The translations under genes were made by a program, and so were the position numbers. From contig JAEVZS010000007.1 in the NCBI GenBank assembly GCA_023392125.1, positions 186,001-250,000 of the forward strand: a stretch of 64,000 bases of DNA, read 5' to 3'. The notes beneath the pieces are model-generated. The model was given only the letters and a program-made list of their open reading frames with translations. It was not told the DNA's origin and made no database searches. Source of the stretch: Bacteroidota bacterium (GTDB taxonomy: Bacteria; Bacteroidota; Bacteroidia; Cytophagales; Cytophagaceae). Below, in pieces: positions 34,882 through 43,957 of the stretch (positions are counted from its first letter, which is position 1; every line of letters begins with the position of its first letter).

Positions 34882-36261
34882 ATGAAGAAAAAACCAGCCT
34901 TCAAAGCTCGTAGATTTCATTTTATTCTATCTATGGCTTTATTATCTCAACTATTTCTCTTCTCTCAATGTAAAAAAGAGCATGAGGAACCTCTTCCGGA
35001 TAACCCTATAGAATCAGCAATGCCGGGGGACTCTTCCGATCAGCGTTATCAATCTCTCGGCAGAGTAGCTTATGTCATTAAGGCAACAGAACAGGTAATC
35101 GATGGCGAACAACTTGATCTGAAACCGGGCGATATTATCAAAATTGCTTCAGGAAACCGCGGACCATTATTGCTGAAAAATATTAAGGGTAGCAGCTCAT
35201 CTCCTGTAGTCATTATCAATGAAAACGGGAAAGCCACCATTCAGTCATCCGGGGCATATGGACTAAAAACAGAAAACTGCCAGTTCTTCCGTTTATCGGG
35301 TTCCGGCAGCAATTCGACAAACAAAGGTCTTGTAATTGATGGGGGGCAGATCGGAGTCTCTTTTGACAAGTTCAGCTCAGACTTTGAAGTCGACAATATT
35401 GAAGTCAAAAATTGTGGCTTCGCAGGGATCATGGCTAAAACTGACCCAAGTTGTGAGCTGCAATCTGATTATGGCAACTTTACCATGCAGAACCTCAAGT
35501 TTCATAATAACTTTGTTCATGACGTAAAAGGAGAGGGTTTTTATGTAGGAAACTCCTTTTTCTTTGAAGGCAGGGACCTGGATTGTGGTAAAATAAGACC
35601 TCACGAAATTCATAATGTAGAAATCTATAACAATAAAATTCTAAACTCTGGCTGTGAAGGCATCCAGGCAGGATGTGTAACACAAGGATTAAAAATCCAT
35701 CACAATACAGTTGAAAGTTTCGGGATCAGTCCATTTGCCCAGGCTCAGGATAACGGTGTGCAGATCGGAGAAGGATCTTCCGGTGATCTTTACAATAATG
35801 TCATCAAAAACGGACCGGGGAACGGGATCATTGTCCTTGGTACCGGCAACACCAAAATTTATAACAATCTTGTTGTAAATCCGGGCAGCCATGGCGCATT
35901 TGTTGACAACAGAGGTTCCGCATACGGAGATGTTTCGTTTATTCATAATACATTTATTAATGTACAGGCAGGCGGAATCAAAACCTATAATGAGCTTGTC
36001 GCTAATAAGTTCTACAATAATATCATTACAGGGAATGTCACTCCGTTTAGTTATGACCATGGAGCTACAGGAGATGAACAGAACAACCTGACTGTATCTT
36101 CTGCTGAGGAATGCGGGTTTGCCAATGCAGCTGGCGGGGACTTCCGCTTATCAGCAAACTCTCCGGCCATAGACAAAGGTATTACAACGGAGATCAATAC
36201 GGATCTTGCCAATAAAGCACGAACAGGCTCTGCACCGGATATTGGTGCCTACGAATTCTAA
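34882..36261 (+). CDS. Beta-helix repeat lipoprotein
   Basis: A 459-residue predicted lipoprotein. A basic start and hydrophobic stretch lead to the lipobox LFLFSQC near residue 30. The mature part is rich in short Asn/Gly repeats such as HNNFVHDV, IYNNKILNSG, HHNTVESFG and YNNVIKNGPGNG, the pattern of right-handed parallel beta-helices (PbH1/pectate-lyase-like). The C-terminus APDIGAYEF is common in secreted proteins of this type. Such folds bind or cleave polysaccharides, but no catalytic residues can be named. The ATG at 34882 was taken instead of the TTG just before it. Single gene with its own terminator. Confidence 0.82.
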   Translation: MKKKPAFKARRFHFILSMALLSQLFLFSQCKKEHEEPLPDNPIESAMPGDSSDQRYQSLGRVAYVIKATEQVIDGEQLDLKPGDIIKIASGNRGPLLLKNIKGSSSSPVVIINENGKATIQSSGAYGLKTENCQFFRLSGSGSNSTNKGLVIDGGQIGVSFDKFSSDFEVDNIEVKNCGFAGIMAKTDPSCELQSDYGNFTMQNLKFHNNFVHDVKGEGFYVGNSFFFEGRDLDCGKIRPHEIHNVEIYNNKILNSGCEGIQAGCVTQGLKIHHNTVESFGISPFAQAQDNGVQIGEGSSGDLYNNVIKNGPGNGIIVLGTGNTKIYNNLVVNPGSHGAFVDNRGSAYGDVSFIHNTFINVQAGGIKTYNELVANKFYNNIITGNVTPFSYDHGATGDEQNNLTVSSAEECGFANAAGGDFRLSANSPAIDKGITTEINTDLANKARTGSAPDIGAYEF

Positions 36262-36283
36262 ATGTTAAAAATCAGATTTGATT

Positions 36284-36325
36284 AACAACACAAACGGACT
36301 GCGATCGGGTAGTCCGTTTGTTGTT
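36284..36325. terminator. Bidirectional terminator between the lipoprotein and rhomboid genes
   Basis: CAAACGGACT and AGTCCGTTTG pair exactly across a ten-base loop (36291-36300 with 36311-36320), with A-rich and T-rich flanks. Confidence 0.85.
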
Positions 36326-36326
36326 T

Positions 36327-36944
36327 CTAAAATATACTCCAATTGGACAGCTGATCAAAGAAACTGTTAATTAGCCGGGGCTCTATAAGGACAATGAAAA
36401 GCATACCGAACAAGGCCCCATAGAAATGTGCATCATGATTGATTCCGCCAGACTGTTTCTGAGCTGAAACATAGGAATAAACAAGGTATAAGACTGCAAA
36501 TATTATAGCAGGGACAGGCAACACAAAGAACAAGTATATTATGTCCACAGGTCTTATGATTACCCATGCAAACAATACCGCCGCAACGGCTCCGGAAGCC
36601 CCCAGCGAGTTGTACCTGTAATCATTCTTATGCTTCAGAAATGTAGGAATATCGGCGACAACAATTGCCAACAGGTAAAAGCCCAGATAATATAGCATCC
36701 CCGAGGTCCCATACAAATAATTAAGGAATCCTTCCAGATTTCTGCCAAAGAAATAAAAAGACAGCATATTGACGAAAAGATGTGTCTGATCAGCGTGGAT
36801 GAAGCCGCTCGTAATAAACCGGTCATACTGCTTTTTATGTACAACCATATATGGGTTTAACAGCCAGCGCCGATATACATCCTCATTGTTCCATGCATAG
36901 AAACTCGCAGCGACAGAGGCTATAATTATTAAAATAGTAATCAT
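36327..36944 (-). CDS. Rhomboid-family intramembrane serine protease
   Basis: A 205-residue protein with six likely transmembrane helices. The catalytic Ser lies in SLGASGAVAA near residues 112-121 and the catalytic His in HDAHFYGALFG near 170-180; HLFVNMLSF near 55-63 supplies the His/Asn oxyanion region. These are the expected rhomboid motifs in order. The substrate is unknown. Its start lies three bases after the polyprenyl synthase stop, so it is probably the last gene of a long minus-strand run. Another rhomboid lies at the right edge of this window. Confidence 0.9.
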   Translation of the reverse strand: MITILIIIASVAASFYAWNNEDVYRRWLLNPYMVVHKKQYDRFITSGFIHADQTHLFVNMLSFYFFGRNLEGFLNYLYGTSGMLYYLGFYLLAIVVADIPTFLKHKNDYRYNSLGASGAVAAVLFAWVIIRPVDIIYLFFVLPVPAIIFAVLYLVYSYVSAQKQSGGINHDAHFYGALFGMLFIVLIEPRLINSFFDQLSNWSIF

Positions 36945-36947
36945 TTC

Positions 36948-37925
36948 TTAATTTTCCCTTTGTGCTAATTGTAGGAAATATTTCTTCAGAGCATTCTTTT
37001 TATATAAAGGAGAATTAACCTTAACCAGACAACTTAATGCGTTGTCAATATATTTATCAATCATGCGTTCTGTCTCCTGCCCGATTCTCAGCTTTTTATA
37101 AATCTCTGTCACAGCCTTCACTTTTTCAGCAGAATCGTGGTCTTTACTGTCAAAGTACTTCCGCAATACAGTCAACTCTTCTTTTCCGGCCAGGTCAAAG
37201 GCTTTTATCAACAGAAATGTTTTTTTATTGGAAATAATATCTCCCCCTACCTGCTTTCCAAACTTTTTCTGATCTCCGAATACATCCAGCAGATCATCTT
37301 TAAGCTGAAAGGCTATTCCCATATTCTCGCCTGCCTGTTTGATCCATTGCTGATTTGCCTTATCTGCCCCGCCTATTATTGCTCCCAGCTCCAATGCATA
37401 ACCCAGCAGAACAGCAGTTTTCAGACGAATCATCTCAAGATAATCTGCCTGATTTACCATGGCAGCTGTCTCAAAGTTTACATCGTATTGCTGCCCCTCG
37501 CAAACCTGCGCAGCGCAACGATTGAACGGCGGCAGTATCTGCGGATACAATGCAGGAGCTGTTTCAAGCAGATATTCATATGCTTTTACCAGCATCACAT
37601 CCCCGGCAAGAATAGCAACGTTCCTGTTCCATTTCTCATGAACAGTCTGCTGATTTCTCCGCAAAGGAGCATTGTCCATGATATCATCATGCATCAGGGT
37701 AAAGTTGTGAAAAACTTCTACCCCCAGAGAAGGCATGATGGCTTTTTCATAATCCTCAGAAAAAAGATAGGTGCCAAATACTGTCAGCAACGGGCGGAGT
37801 CTTTTGCCTCCCAGTTGCATGAAATATCGGATAGGGTCATATAATTCGGCAGGATCGTCACCAAAAGAAGCCTTCTTTATTTCAGCATTAATCTGGTTAA
37901 GAACGTTTTCTGGATTAAAAAGCAT
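36948..37925 (-). CDS. Polyprenyl diphosphate synthase
   Basis: A 325-residue trans-isoprenyl diphosphate synthase that extends allylic diphosphates with isopentenyl diphosphate. The first Asp-rich motif is LMHDDIMDNAPLRR near residues 77-90 and the second is LKDDLLDVFGD near 214-224; GGKRLRP near 40-46 binds substrate. The residues before the first motif (NFTL) favour a long product, such as the side chain of menaquinone, but chain length is uncertain. ATG at 37925 follows the rnr stop by one base, so the two are tightly coupled. It could also feed the UbiA enzyme at 47-48 kb. Confidence 0.92.
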   Translation of the reverse strand: MLFNPENVLNQINAEIKKASFGDDPAELYDPIRYFMQLGGKRLRPLLTVFGTYLFSEDYEKAIMPSLGVEVFHNFTLMHDDIMDNAPLRRNQQTVHEKWNRNVAILAGDVMLVKAYEYLLETAPALYPQILPPFNRCAAQVCEGQQYDVNFETAAMVNQADYLEMIRLKTAVLLGYALELGAIIGGADKANQQWIKQAGENMGIAFQLKDDLLDVFGDQKKFGKQVGGDIISNKKTFLLIKAFDLAGKEELTVLRKYFDSKDHDSAEKVKAVTEIYKKLRIGQETERMIDKYIDNALSCLVKVNSPLYKKNALKKYFLQLAQREN

Positions 37926-37926
37926 T

Positions 37927-40071
37927 TTAAACAAAAATGAGATCTATGGTTCGTTTATGCAGATTGGTATCTTTTACTTTTACCTTCACTTTATCCCCCA
38001 AAGTAATCATCTTTTTGTTTCTTTTGCCAATGACACGGTAATTATCTGCATCCAGTTCATAATAATCATCATCCATTTCGGACAGGCGGACCATACCTTC
38101 GCACTTTGTTTCAACCATTTCCACAAACAGTCCATATTCCGTAAGCCCACTGACAATTCCGTCAAATTCCTTATCAGCCATACCCTGCATATACTCCACC
38201 TGCTTATATTTTACTGATGCCCGCTCTGCTTCTGTAGCCAGTTTTTCCATCTCCGAAGAATGTTCGCAGAGACTCTCGTATTGCTCTTTGTCTACACTCT
38301 TGCCGTCTTCCAGATAATGGGCCAGCAATCTGTGCACCATTACATCAGGGTATCGGCGAATCGGGGATGTAAAGTGTGTATAATGCTTAAATGCCAGTCC
38401 AAAGTGAATTTCGGGCTCTGTTGTATACTTTGCTTTGGACATTGTCCGGATAGCAAGGCTTTGCAATACATTCTGCTCGGGTTTGCCCTCTACTTCCTCT
38501 GTCAGCCGGTTAATCGTTGAACTGAGTCTGCCTTTTGTGAAATCAAGACTATAGCCAAATTTTCTGGCAAAGACTGACAATGCGGTAAGCTTCTCCTCTA
38601 CCGGATGCTCATGTATTCTGAATACCATGGTAAGCCGCTGATCACCGCGTTTCTTAAAATGCACATATTCGGCTACTTTCCTGTTGGCAAGCAACATAAA
38701 GTCCTCGATGAGCTTATGTGCATCCTTTCGTATCTTTGGTACAACTTCCAACGGTTTTCCATTCTCATCAAGCCGGAATTTTACCTCTATTGTCTCAAAA
38801 CTGATTGCTCCCTTTTTAAAGCGCTCGTTTCTCAATTCATGAGCAAGCCGGTTTAATACAAGGATCTCCTCGGAAAAATCGCCCTTCTCTGTCTCAATGA
38901 TATCCTGTGCCTCTTCATAGGAAAATCTTCTGTCGGAATGTATAATAGTCCGTCCAAACCACTCATCTCTGATAGTCGCCTTATCATCCAGTTCGAAAAT
39001 AGCCGAAAAGGTAAGTTTGTCTTCATTGGGGCGCAGACTGCACAAATCATTTGACAATCTCTCCGGCAGCATCGGTATAGTTCTGTCAACGAGGTATACG
39101 GAAGTGGCCCTTTTCACTGCTTCCTTATCCAGGGGAGAGCCGGGAGTTACGTAATGAGATACATCTGCGATATGTATGCCTATTTCCCAATTTCCGTTGT
39201 CGAGTTTCCTAATAGAAAGTGCATCATCAAAATCTTTGGCATCGGCAGGATCAATTGTAAATGTTGTCACTGAACGCATATCCCGGCGTCTCGCAATTTC
39301 CTCATTTGTAATCTCGCCCGGGATCCTTGATGCCGCCTGAATCAGCCGGTCATCAAACTCGTAAGGTAATCCGAATTCGGCCATAATAGCATGCATCTCC
39401 ACATCATTATTACCGGCCATGCCAAGAATTTCAATTACCTCGCCAACCGGATTGTTGTCTCTTACCGGCCATTCCGTAATTCGTACAATTACTTTTTCTC
39501 CGTTCTTAGCTTCCTTGCTTCTGTCAAGCGGGACCAGAATATCCTGATACATTTTTCTTTTATCAGGAATCACATACATGTATCTGTCATGCAACTCTAC
39601 AGTACCTACATATTCAGGCTTGCCTCTCTCGATTATCTGAATCACTTCTCCTTCAGGATTTTTTCCGGACCTTCGGGCAAATGTTCTTACCCGTACCAGA
39701 TCTCCGTCAAGTGCATTCCTTAATTTTGATGCGCTGACTTTTATATCTGCGGTCTGGTCTTTGCAGACAATAAAGGCAAAACGAGGATTTACAAAATCAA
39801 CTCTGCCTTCCTGCAGATCAGCAACTGCACCATTAGCATCTTCTTTTCCGGCAAACTCTCCATTTTTCATGCGGCCAAGCTCACCTTCCAACACCATTTC
39901 GTTCAATATATCCTGTAATACAATCTTCTCATCCCTCTTACGAAGTCCGATCTTCCGGATGAGTTGCTTCAATGAAGCGGAACGCTTCTTCCCTTCTGAT
40001 AAAAGCTGTAAAACTTTTTCACGAAGAAACGATCTCTTATCAGGATTTCCTTTGGCTTTTTTCCCGGCCAT
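37927..40071 (-). CDS. rnr: Ribonuclease R
   Basis: A 714-residue 3'-5' exoribonuclease able to degrade structured RNA. An N-terminal helix-turn-helix-like region (about 1-75) is followed by cold-shock OB domains, the RNB catalytic domain with TIDPADAKDFDDALS near 270-285 (catalytic Asp cluster), and a C-terminal S1 domain (GIVSGLTEYGLFVEM onward). Domain order and length are normal, though the Lys-rich tail of E. coli RNase R is missing. It is followed one base later by the polyprenyl synthase and preceded by the ABC ATPase gene. Confidence 0.95.
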   Translation of the reverse strand: MAGKKAKGNPDKRSFLREKVLQLLSEGKKRSASLKQLIRKIGLRKRDEKIVLQDILNEMVLEGELGRMKNGEFAGKEDANGAVADLQEGRVDFVNPRFAFIVCKDQTADIKVSASKLRNALDGDLVRVRTFARRSGKNPEGEVIQIIERGKPEYVGTVELHDRYMYVIPDKRKMYQDILVPLDRSKEAKNGEKVIVRITEWPVRDNNPVGEVIEILGMAGNNDVEMHAIMAEFGLPYEFDDRLIQAASRIPGEITNEEIARRRDMRSVTTFTIDPADAKDFDDALSIRKLDNGNWEIGIHIADVSHYVTPGSPLDKEAVKRATSVYLVDRTIPMLPERLSNDLCSLRPNEDKLTFSAIFELDDKATIRDEWFGRTIIHSDRRFSYEEAQDIIETEKGDFSEEILVLNRLAHELRNERFKKGAISFETIEVKFRLDENGKPLEVVPKIRKDAHKLIEDFMLLANRKVAEYVHFKKRGDQRLTMVFRIHEHPVEEKLTALSVFARKFGYSLDFTKGRLSSTINRLTEEVEGKPEQNVLQSLAIRTMSKAKYTTEPEIHFGLAFKHYTHFTSPIRRYPDVMVHRLLAHYLEDGKSVDKEQYESLCEHSSEMEKLATEAERASVKYKQVEYMQGMADKEFDGIVSGLTEYGLFVEMVETKCEGMVRLSEMDDDYYELDADNYRVIGKRNKKMITLGDKVKVKVKDTNLHKRTIDLIFV

Positions 40072-40087
40072 ATTTTTTTAATGAGGA

Positions 40088-41917
40088 TTAAAATGTTAGT
40101 TTTCTCTTACCAAATCTGGCTTTCCTTATCTCGTCAGGGTCTCCTTTAGGAATCGAATTTATAAGACTTTTAGTATATTCTTTGGTTGGATTATGGTATA
40201 TATCTTCCGCATATCCCTCTTCTTCGATTTTTCCCTTATTCATTACAATGATACGATCCGACATAAATTTTACGACCGAAAGATCATGGGAAATAAAAAT
40301 ATAGGTAAAATTAAATTCTTCTTTAAGGTTATTCAGCAAATTGAGTACCTGAGCCTGTACACTTACATCCAGGGCCGAAACGGATTCATCACAAATGATG
40401 AATTTCGGATTCAGCGCAAGCGCTCTTGCTATACAGATCCGCTGACGCTGACCTCCTGAAAACTCGTGCGGATAGCGATCAAAATGAGCAGCCGTCAGAC
40501 TTACTTTATCCAGTAACTCAATGGCCTTCTTCTTTCGCTGAAAATCACTGCCCAACACACCATTTACCTTCATCGGCTCTGTAATAGCCTCACCGATTGT
40601 AAGACGCGGGTTAAGGGATGAATAAGGATCCTGGAATATTATCTGTATGTCTTTACGAAGATCCCGCAGCCCTTTCTTGCTAAGCCCATTAATCAGCTTG
40701 TCCTCAAAGTATATTTCTCCGCCTGTAGGTTCAATCAGGCGCAAAATTGTTCGGCCCAATGTTGTTTTGCCACATCCGGATTCTCCTACAAGCCCCACTG
40801 TCTCTCCCGGATACACATGAAATGAGACATCATCTACTGCTTTTACATAGCTTTCTGCCTTGCCAAACAAACCTCTTGTAACCGGGAAATGCGTTTTAAG
40901 ATTTTTTACAACAAGAAGAGGTTTCTGAGCTTCTAAAGCAATCTGGCGCTCTTTTATTTCTTCATCTGTTGTATAATTCATGAGAATTGCGTGACCTACC
41001 GAAGAAAAGACTCCTTTCTTTTCAATCATTGTACCGGACTTATCCGTTTCCATAAAATCCGATACGGTTGGCAGCACCTTCATTTTAATATCCAGTCTGG
41101 GCCGACAGGCCAAAAGGCCTTTGGTGTAGGGATGCTGAGGATTGTTAAATATCTGAAGGACATCTCCCTGTTCCACAATTTTTCCTCTATACATAACCAG
41201 AACCCTGTCTGCTATTTCTGCTATAACACCAAGATCATGAGTAATAAAAATAATGGACATATTATTCTCATCCCGGAGTTGCGCCATTAACTTAAGTATC
41301 TTTGCCTGAACCGTAACATCAAGTGCTGTAGTAGGCTCGTCAGCAATCAGAATCGAAGGATTGCAGCTCATTGCCATAGCAATCATTACCCGCTGTTTCT
41401 GCCCACCGGATATCTGATGCGGATAGGCCCTGAATATTTCTTCCGGCCTGGGAAGATCTACCTTATTAAATAGCTCGATGGTTTTCTCATATGCTTCTTT
41501 TCTAGGCATATTCCGATGTACCCTCAGCGTTTCCATCACCTGATTGCCGCACGTATAAACCGGATTAAGAGATGTCATCGGCTCCTGAAAGATCATGGAA
41601 ATCTCATTGCCGCGAATAGCTCTCATATCTGCTTCGGTGGCTGTGACAATTTCCTTTTCTCCGCGGCTCAGGGTATTTAATTTTATTGACCCGCCTACAA
41701 TCTGTCCTGGCGGGTTGGGGATCAGCTTCATCAAAGAAAGCGCTGTTACCGATTTGCCTGAGCCGGACTCTCCGACAATACCAATCGTTTCTCCCTTTCT
41801 CAGATTGAAACTTACTCCATCAACAGCCTTTACAATTGACTCTTCCGTCTTAAAAAACGTTTGCAGGTTATTTACCTGCAAAAGAAAATCATCTTTAAAT
41901 CCCTCTTGTTCTGCCAT
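40088..41917 (-). CDS. Peptide ABC transporter ATPase, fused DppD-DppF type
   Basis: A 609-residue protein with two complete ABC ATPase domains. Domain 1 (about 8-290) has GESGSGKSV, ISGGQKQRV and ILIADEPTTALDVT; domain 2 (about 330-600) has GESGCGKTT, FSGGQRQRICIARAL and FIICDESVSALDVS. Each ends in the oligopeptide-transporter C-terminal element (HPYTKGLL, and TKEYTKSLI for domain 2). It corresponds to the DppD and DppF subunits joined in one chain, as in the E. coli GsiA/YejF type. No permease or binding protein lies nearby; the flanking genes are an exonuclease and rnr. Confidence 0.93.
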   Translation of the reverse strand: MAEQEGFKDDFLLQVNNLQTFFKTEESIVKAVDGVSFNLRKGETIGIVGESGSGKSVTALSLMKLIPNPPGQIVGGSIKLNTLSRGEKEIVTATEADMRAIRGNEISMIFQEPMTSLNPVYTCGNQVMETLRVHRNMPRKEAYEKTIELFNKVDLPRPEEIFRAYPHQISGGQKQRVMIAMAMSCNPSILIADEPTTALDVTVQAKILKLMAQLRDENNMSIIFITHDLGVIAEIADRVLVMYRGKIVEQGDVLQIFNNPQHPYTKGLLACRPRLDIKMKVLPTVSDFMETDKSGTMIEKKGVFSSVGHAILMNYTTDEEIKERQIALEAQKPLLVVKNLKTHFPVTRGLFGKAESYVKAVDDVSFHVYPGETVGLVGESGCGKTTLGRTILRLIEPTGGEIYFEDKLINGLSKKGLRDLRKDIQIIFQDPYSSLNPRLTIGEAITEPMKVNGVLGSDFQRKKKAIELLDKVSLTAAHFDRYPHEFSGGQRQRICIARALALNPKFIICDESVSALDVSVQAQVLNLLNNLKEEFNFTYIFISHDLSVVKFMSDRIIVMNKGKIEEEGYAEDIYHNPTKEYTKSLINSIPKGDPDEIRKARFGKRKLTF

Positions 41918-41951
41918 TAAATAGTATGTCTAACGTGCCATTGTCCTCTGT

Positions 41952-42662
41952 TTATGAAAATATAATATTTTCAGGTTCCGGCAATGGCATCTGATTAAAT
42001 TTTAGAAATAAAGAAGCTGTTACAAATACATCCTGACTGCAATAATCGGCTATCCGGCTGAGATTATTCTCTCTGTAGTATACTTCGGAAACCTGACTTC
42101 CGTCCATATCACTTTTGCTTCCGGGAATATCAAACAGAGCAGCAAGAAGCTCCAGACTTGTATAATGCTTTCGATCGCCAAACTTCCAGAAATCCATGGT
42201 ATCAATATGCTTTACTTCCCAGGGCTTTTTTCCGGACAGATTAAGAACATCAGGGATTTTGATTTCATTTATCAACATTCGGCGACAGATATAGGGGAAA
42301 TCAAATTCTTTTCCATTGTGGGCAACCAGCGTAAGACGATCGGATGGATATTTCTCAACGATAGATTTAAACTCTTCCAGTAACTTCTTTTCGTTATGAT
42401 CAAACAGTGATTTTATTTTTATTCCGAACTGAAGATTATTGGTACTATAAAAACGGCCAAGTGAGATTGCAACTATTTTCCCAAACTCTGAATAAATTGC
42501 TCCTTTATTTCTAAAGAGTTCGGCCGGGCACGCCTCAGCATTAATATATCCTGATTTTCTGTCCCACTGTTGCCTCAATCGTTCACTGAGGTGTTCATAC
42601 GAAGGCTCACAACAAACAGTTTCAATATCCAGAAACAATAATTCTGACAGAGAACGGCTCAT
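41952..42662 (-). CDS. Predicted 3'-5' exonuclease (PolB-exo2 type, DEDD)
   Basis: A 236-residue protein resembling the predicted polymerase B-like 3'-5' exonucleases. ExoI motif FLDIET is near residues 10-15, a mid motif LVAHNGKEFDFPYICRR near 112-128 holds the second acidic site, and YCSQDVFVT near 205-213 the third, giving the DEDD metal ligands. Role unknown; single-strand DNA or RNA trimming is possible. I took the ATG at 42662, eight bases after the yjbQ stop. An ATG at 42683 overlapping yjbQ would add seven residues and cannot be excluded. Confidence 0.82.
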   Translation of the reverse strand: MSRSLSELLFLDIETVCCEPSYEHLSERLRQQWDRKSGYINAEACPAELFRNKGAIYSEFGKIVAISLGRFYSTNNLQFGIKIKSLFDHNEKKLLEEFKSIVEKYPSDRLTLVAHNGKEFDFPYICRRMLINEIKIPDVLNLSGKKPWEVKHIDTMDFWKFGDRKHYTSLELLAALFDIPGSKSDMDGSQVSEVYYRENNLSRIADYCSQDVFVTASLFLKFNQMPLPEPENIIFS

Positions 42663-42670
42663 AACTTCTG

Positions 42671-43093
42671 TCAGGTTCCCCATATTGTTGCGACGAGCCC
42701 CCTTGCTCCTCCTTGATTTCTGTGCTCGCACAGATAAATTCCCTGCCAGGTGCCAAGATTAAGATATCCTTGTGTAACCGGAATAGTCAGAGAGCTGCCG
42801 ATCAAAACCGCTTTGATATGTGCCGGCATATCATCCGCACCCTCATCGGTATGCTGATAGTATGGAGCATTCTCGGGAACCATACTATTCAGATATTTTT
42901 CCAGATCCTTTCTTGCTGTTGGGTCTGCATTTTCATTGATTGCAAGAGAGGCAGATGTATGCTTGATGAATAAATTAAAAAGACCGGCAGATACAGACCG
43001 GATTTCTGTCAGCTCCTTTTCTATCAGGGAAGTTATCAAATGAATACCTCTCGGGAATGACGGAAGGATTATCTCTTTCTGAATTATTCTCAT
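42671..43093 (-). CDS. YjbQ/UPF0047 protein (secondary thiamine-phosphate synthase type)
   Basis: A 140-residue protein of the YjbQ family. Core motifs are FIKHTSASLAINENAD near residues 43-58, ADDMPAHIKAVLIGSS near 85-100, and GTWQGIYLCEHRNQGG near 110-125, with the conserved His residues that form a metal or phosphate site. Family members can weakly replace thiamine-phosphate synthase in vivo, but the true reaction remains unclear. It is in a minus-strand run between the Ric-like gene and the exonuclease. Confidence 0.92.
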   Translation of the reverse strand: MRIIQKEIILPSFPRGIHLITSLIEKELTEIRSVSAGLFNLFIKHTSASLAINENADPTARKDLEKYLNSMVPENAPYYQHTDEGADDMPAHIKAVLIGSSLTIPVTQGYLNLGTWQGIYLCEHRNQGGARGLVATIWGT

Positions 43094-43125
43094 CTCATAA
43101 AAAATAACAAAAAATAAAACAGGAT

Positions 43126-43842
43126 CTAATTACTCTTTACTTCTTTCTCCAGCCCTCTGGCGAGCGGAATAAGCACCTCATCCTCGATACGGGCGTGGAT
43201 CAGTAGATCTATCTCCAGCATTTCAATCTGGTTGAGAAAAACCCTGAACGGCATCGGCACTCTATTTTTTCTAAAACGCGCTTCGATGGTTTCTCTTATC
43301 TGTGTAAGAATTTCCTCTTCGTGATGATGCTCATCATGAAAATTTTCAATTGAATATCTGTCCAGCCCCAGAGCTTTGACACTTTTCCCTTTCTGCTTCA
43401 CTTTTATTAACTCTTCGATATAAGGGAAAAGAACGTACTCTTCATCATCAATATGCTCAACCAGGTCTTTTTTATAGTCCATAAAAAGCTTGGCCAGTAT
43501 CAAAAGCTGAGGATGAGAATATGAAAAATCCCTGCACATAGAAGTAAAGGACAGCTCTATCTCAGGAATTTTTTTATTCAGATAAAAGTTGTGGGTTTTC
43601 TTGAGATAATCAAGAGTCAACTCAAGAGAAAAAGATTTTAACTCATCTGCCGGAAAAGAAACTCCTTCCGAGAAAGCTTTAATTACCTGGATGACAAAAT
43701 CAGCATCTGTATTGTGCAATGAACACAGATCCTCCAGCTGGAAATGCAAATTCCTTTTCTCAAAGCCCAACCTTTCAATCACAGACTCAAGAGCTTTATT
43801 GCCCGCAATGATATCATGTACTGAAGTGGTTTTACTGATCAT
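43126..43842 (-). CDS. Ric/YtfE/ScdA-like hemerythrin-fold protein lacking the N-terminal Cys pair
   Basis: A 238-residue protein. Residues about 1-55 align with the DUF542 (ScdA_N) domain, but the CCGG-type segment is replaced by EKRNLHF after ERLGF. The rest is a four-helix hemerythrin-like domain with metal-ligand candidates: His in KKTHNF near 83, HIDDEE near 133, HDEHHHEEE near 170-178 and HARIEDE near 220. Ric proteins repair iron-sulfur clusters after nitric oxide or oxidative damage. Without the cysteines the mechanism could differ. ATG at 43842 was taken over an in-frame TTG two codons upstream. Next gene 32 bases away. Confidence 0.82.
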   Translation of the reverse strand: MISKTTSVHDIIAGNKALESVIERLGFEKRNLHFQLEDLCSLHNTDADFVIQVIKAFSEGVSFPADELKSFSLELTLDYLKKTHNFYLNKKIPEIELSFTSMCRDFSYSHPQLLILAKLFMDYKKDLVEHIDDEEYVLFPYIEELIKVKQKGKSVKALGLDRYSIENFHDEHHHEEEILTQIRETIEARFRKNRVPMPFRVFLNQIEMLEIDLLIHARIEDEVLIPLARGLEKEVKSN

Positions 43843-43957
43843 GAACAATGATAGTATTAGGTTTTACTTTCTAAGATAGCAAAATACATTTTCTAATAAA
43901 ATAATCTTCGGGCATTTTTTGTTATGTGCTTTACAAGTCAGGCTACCCGATGTATAT

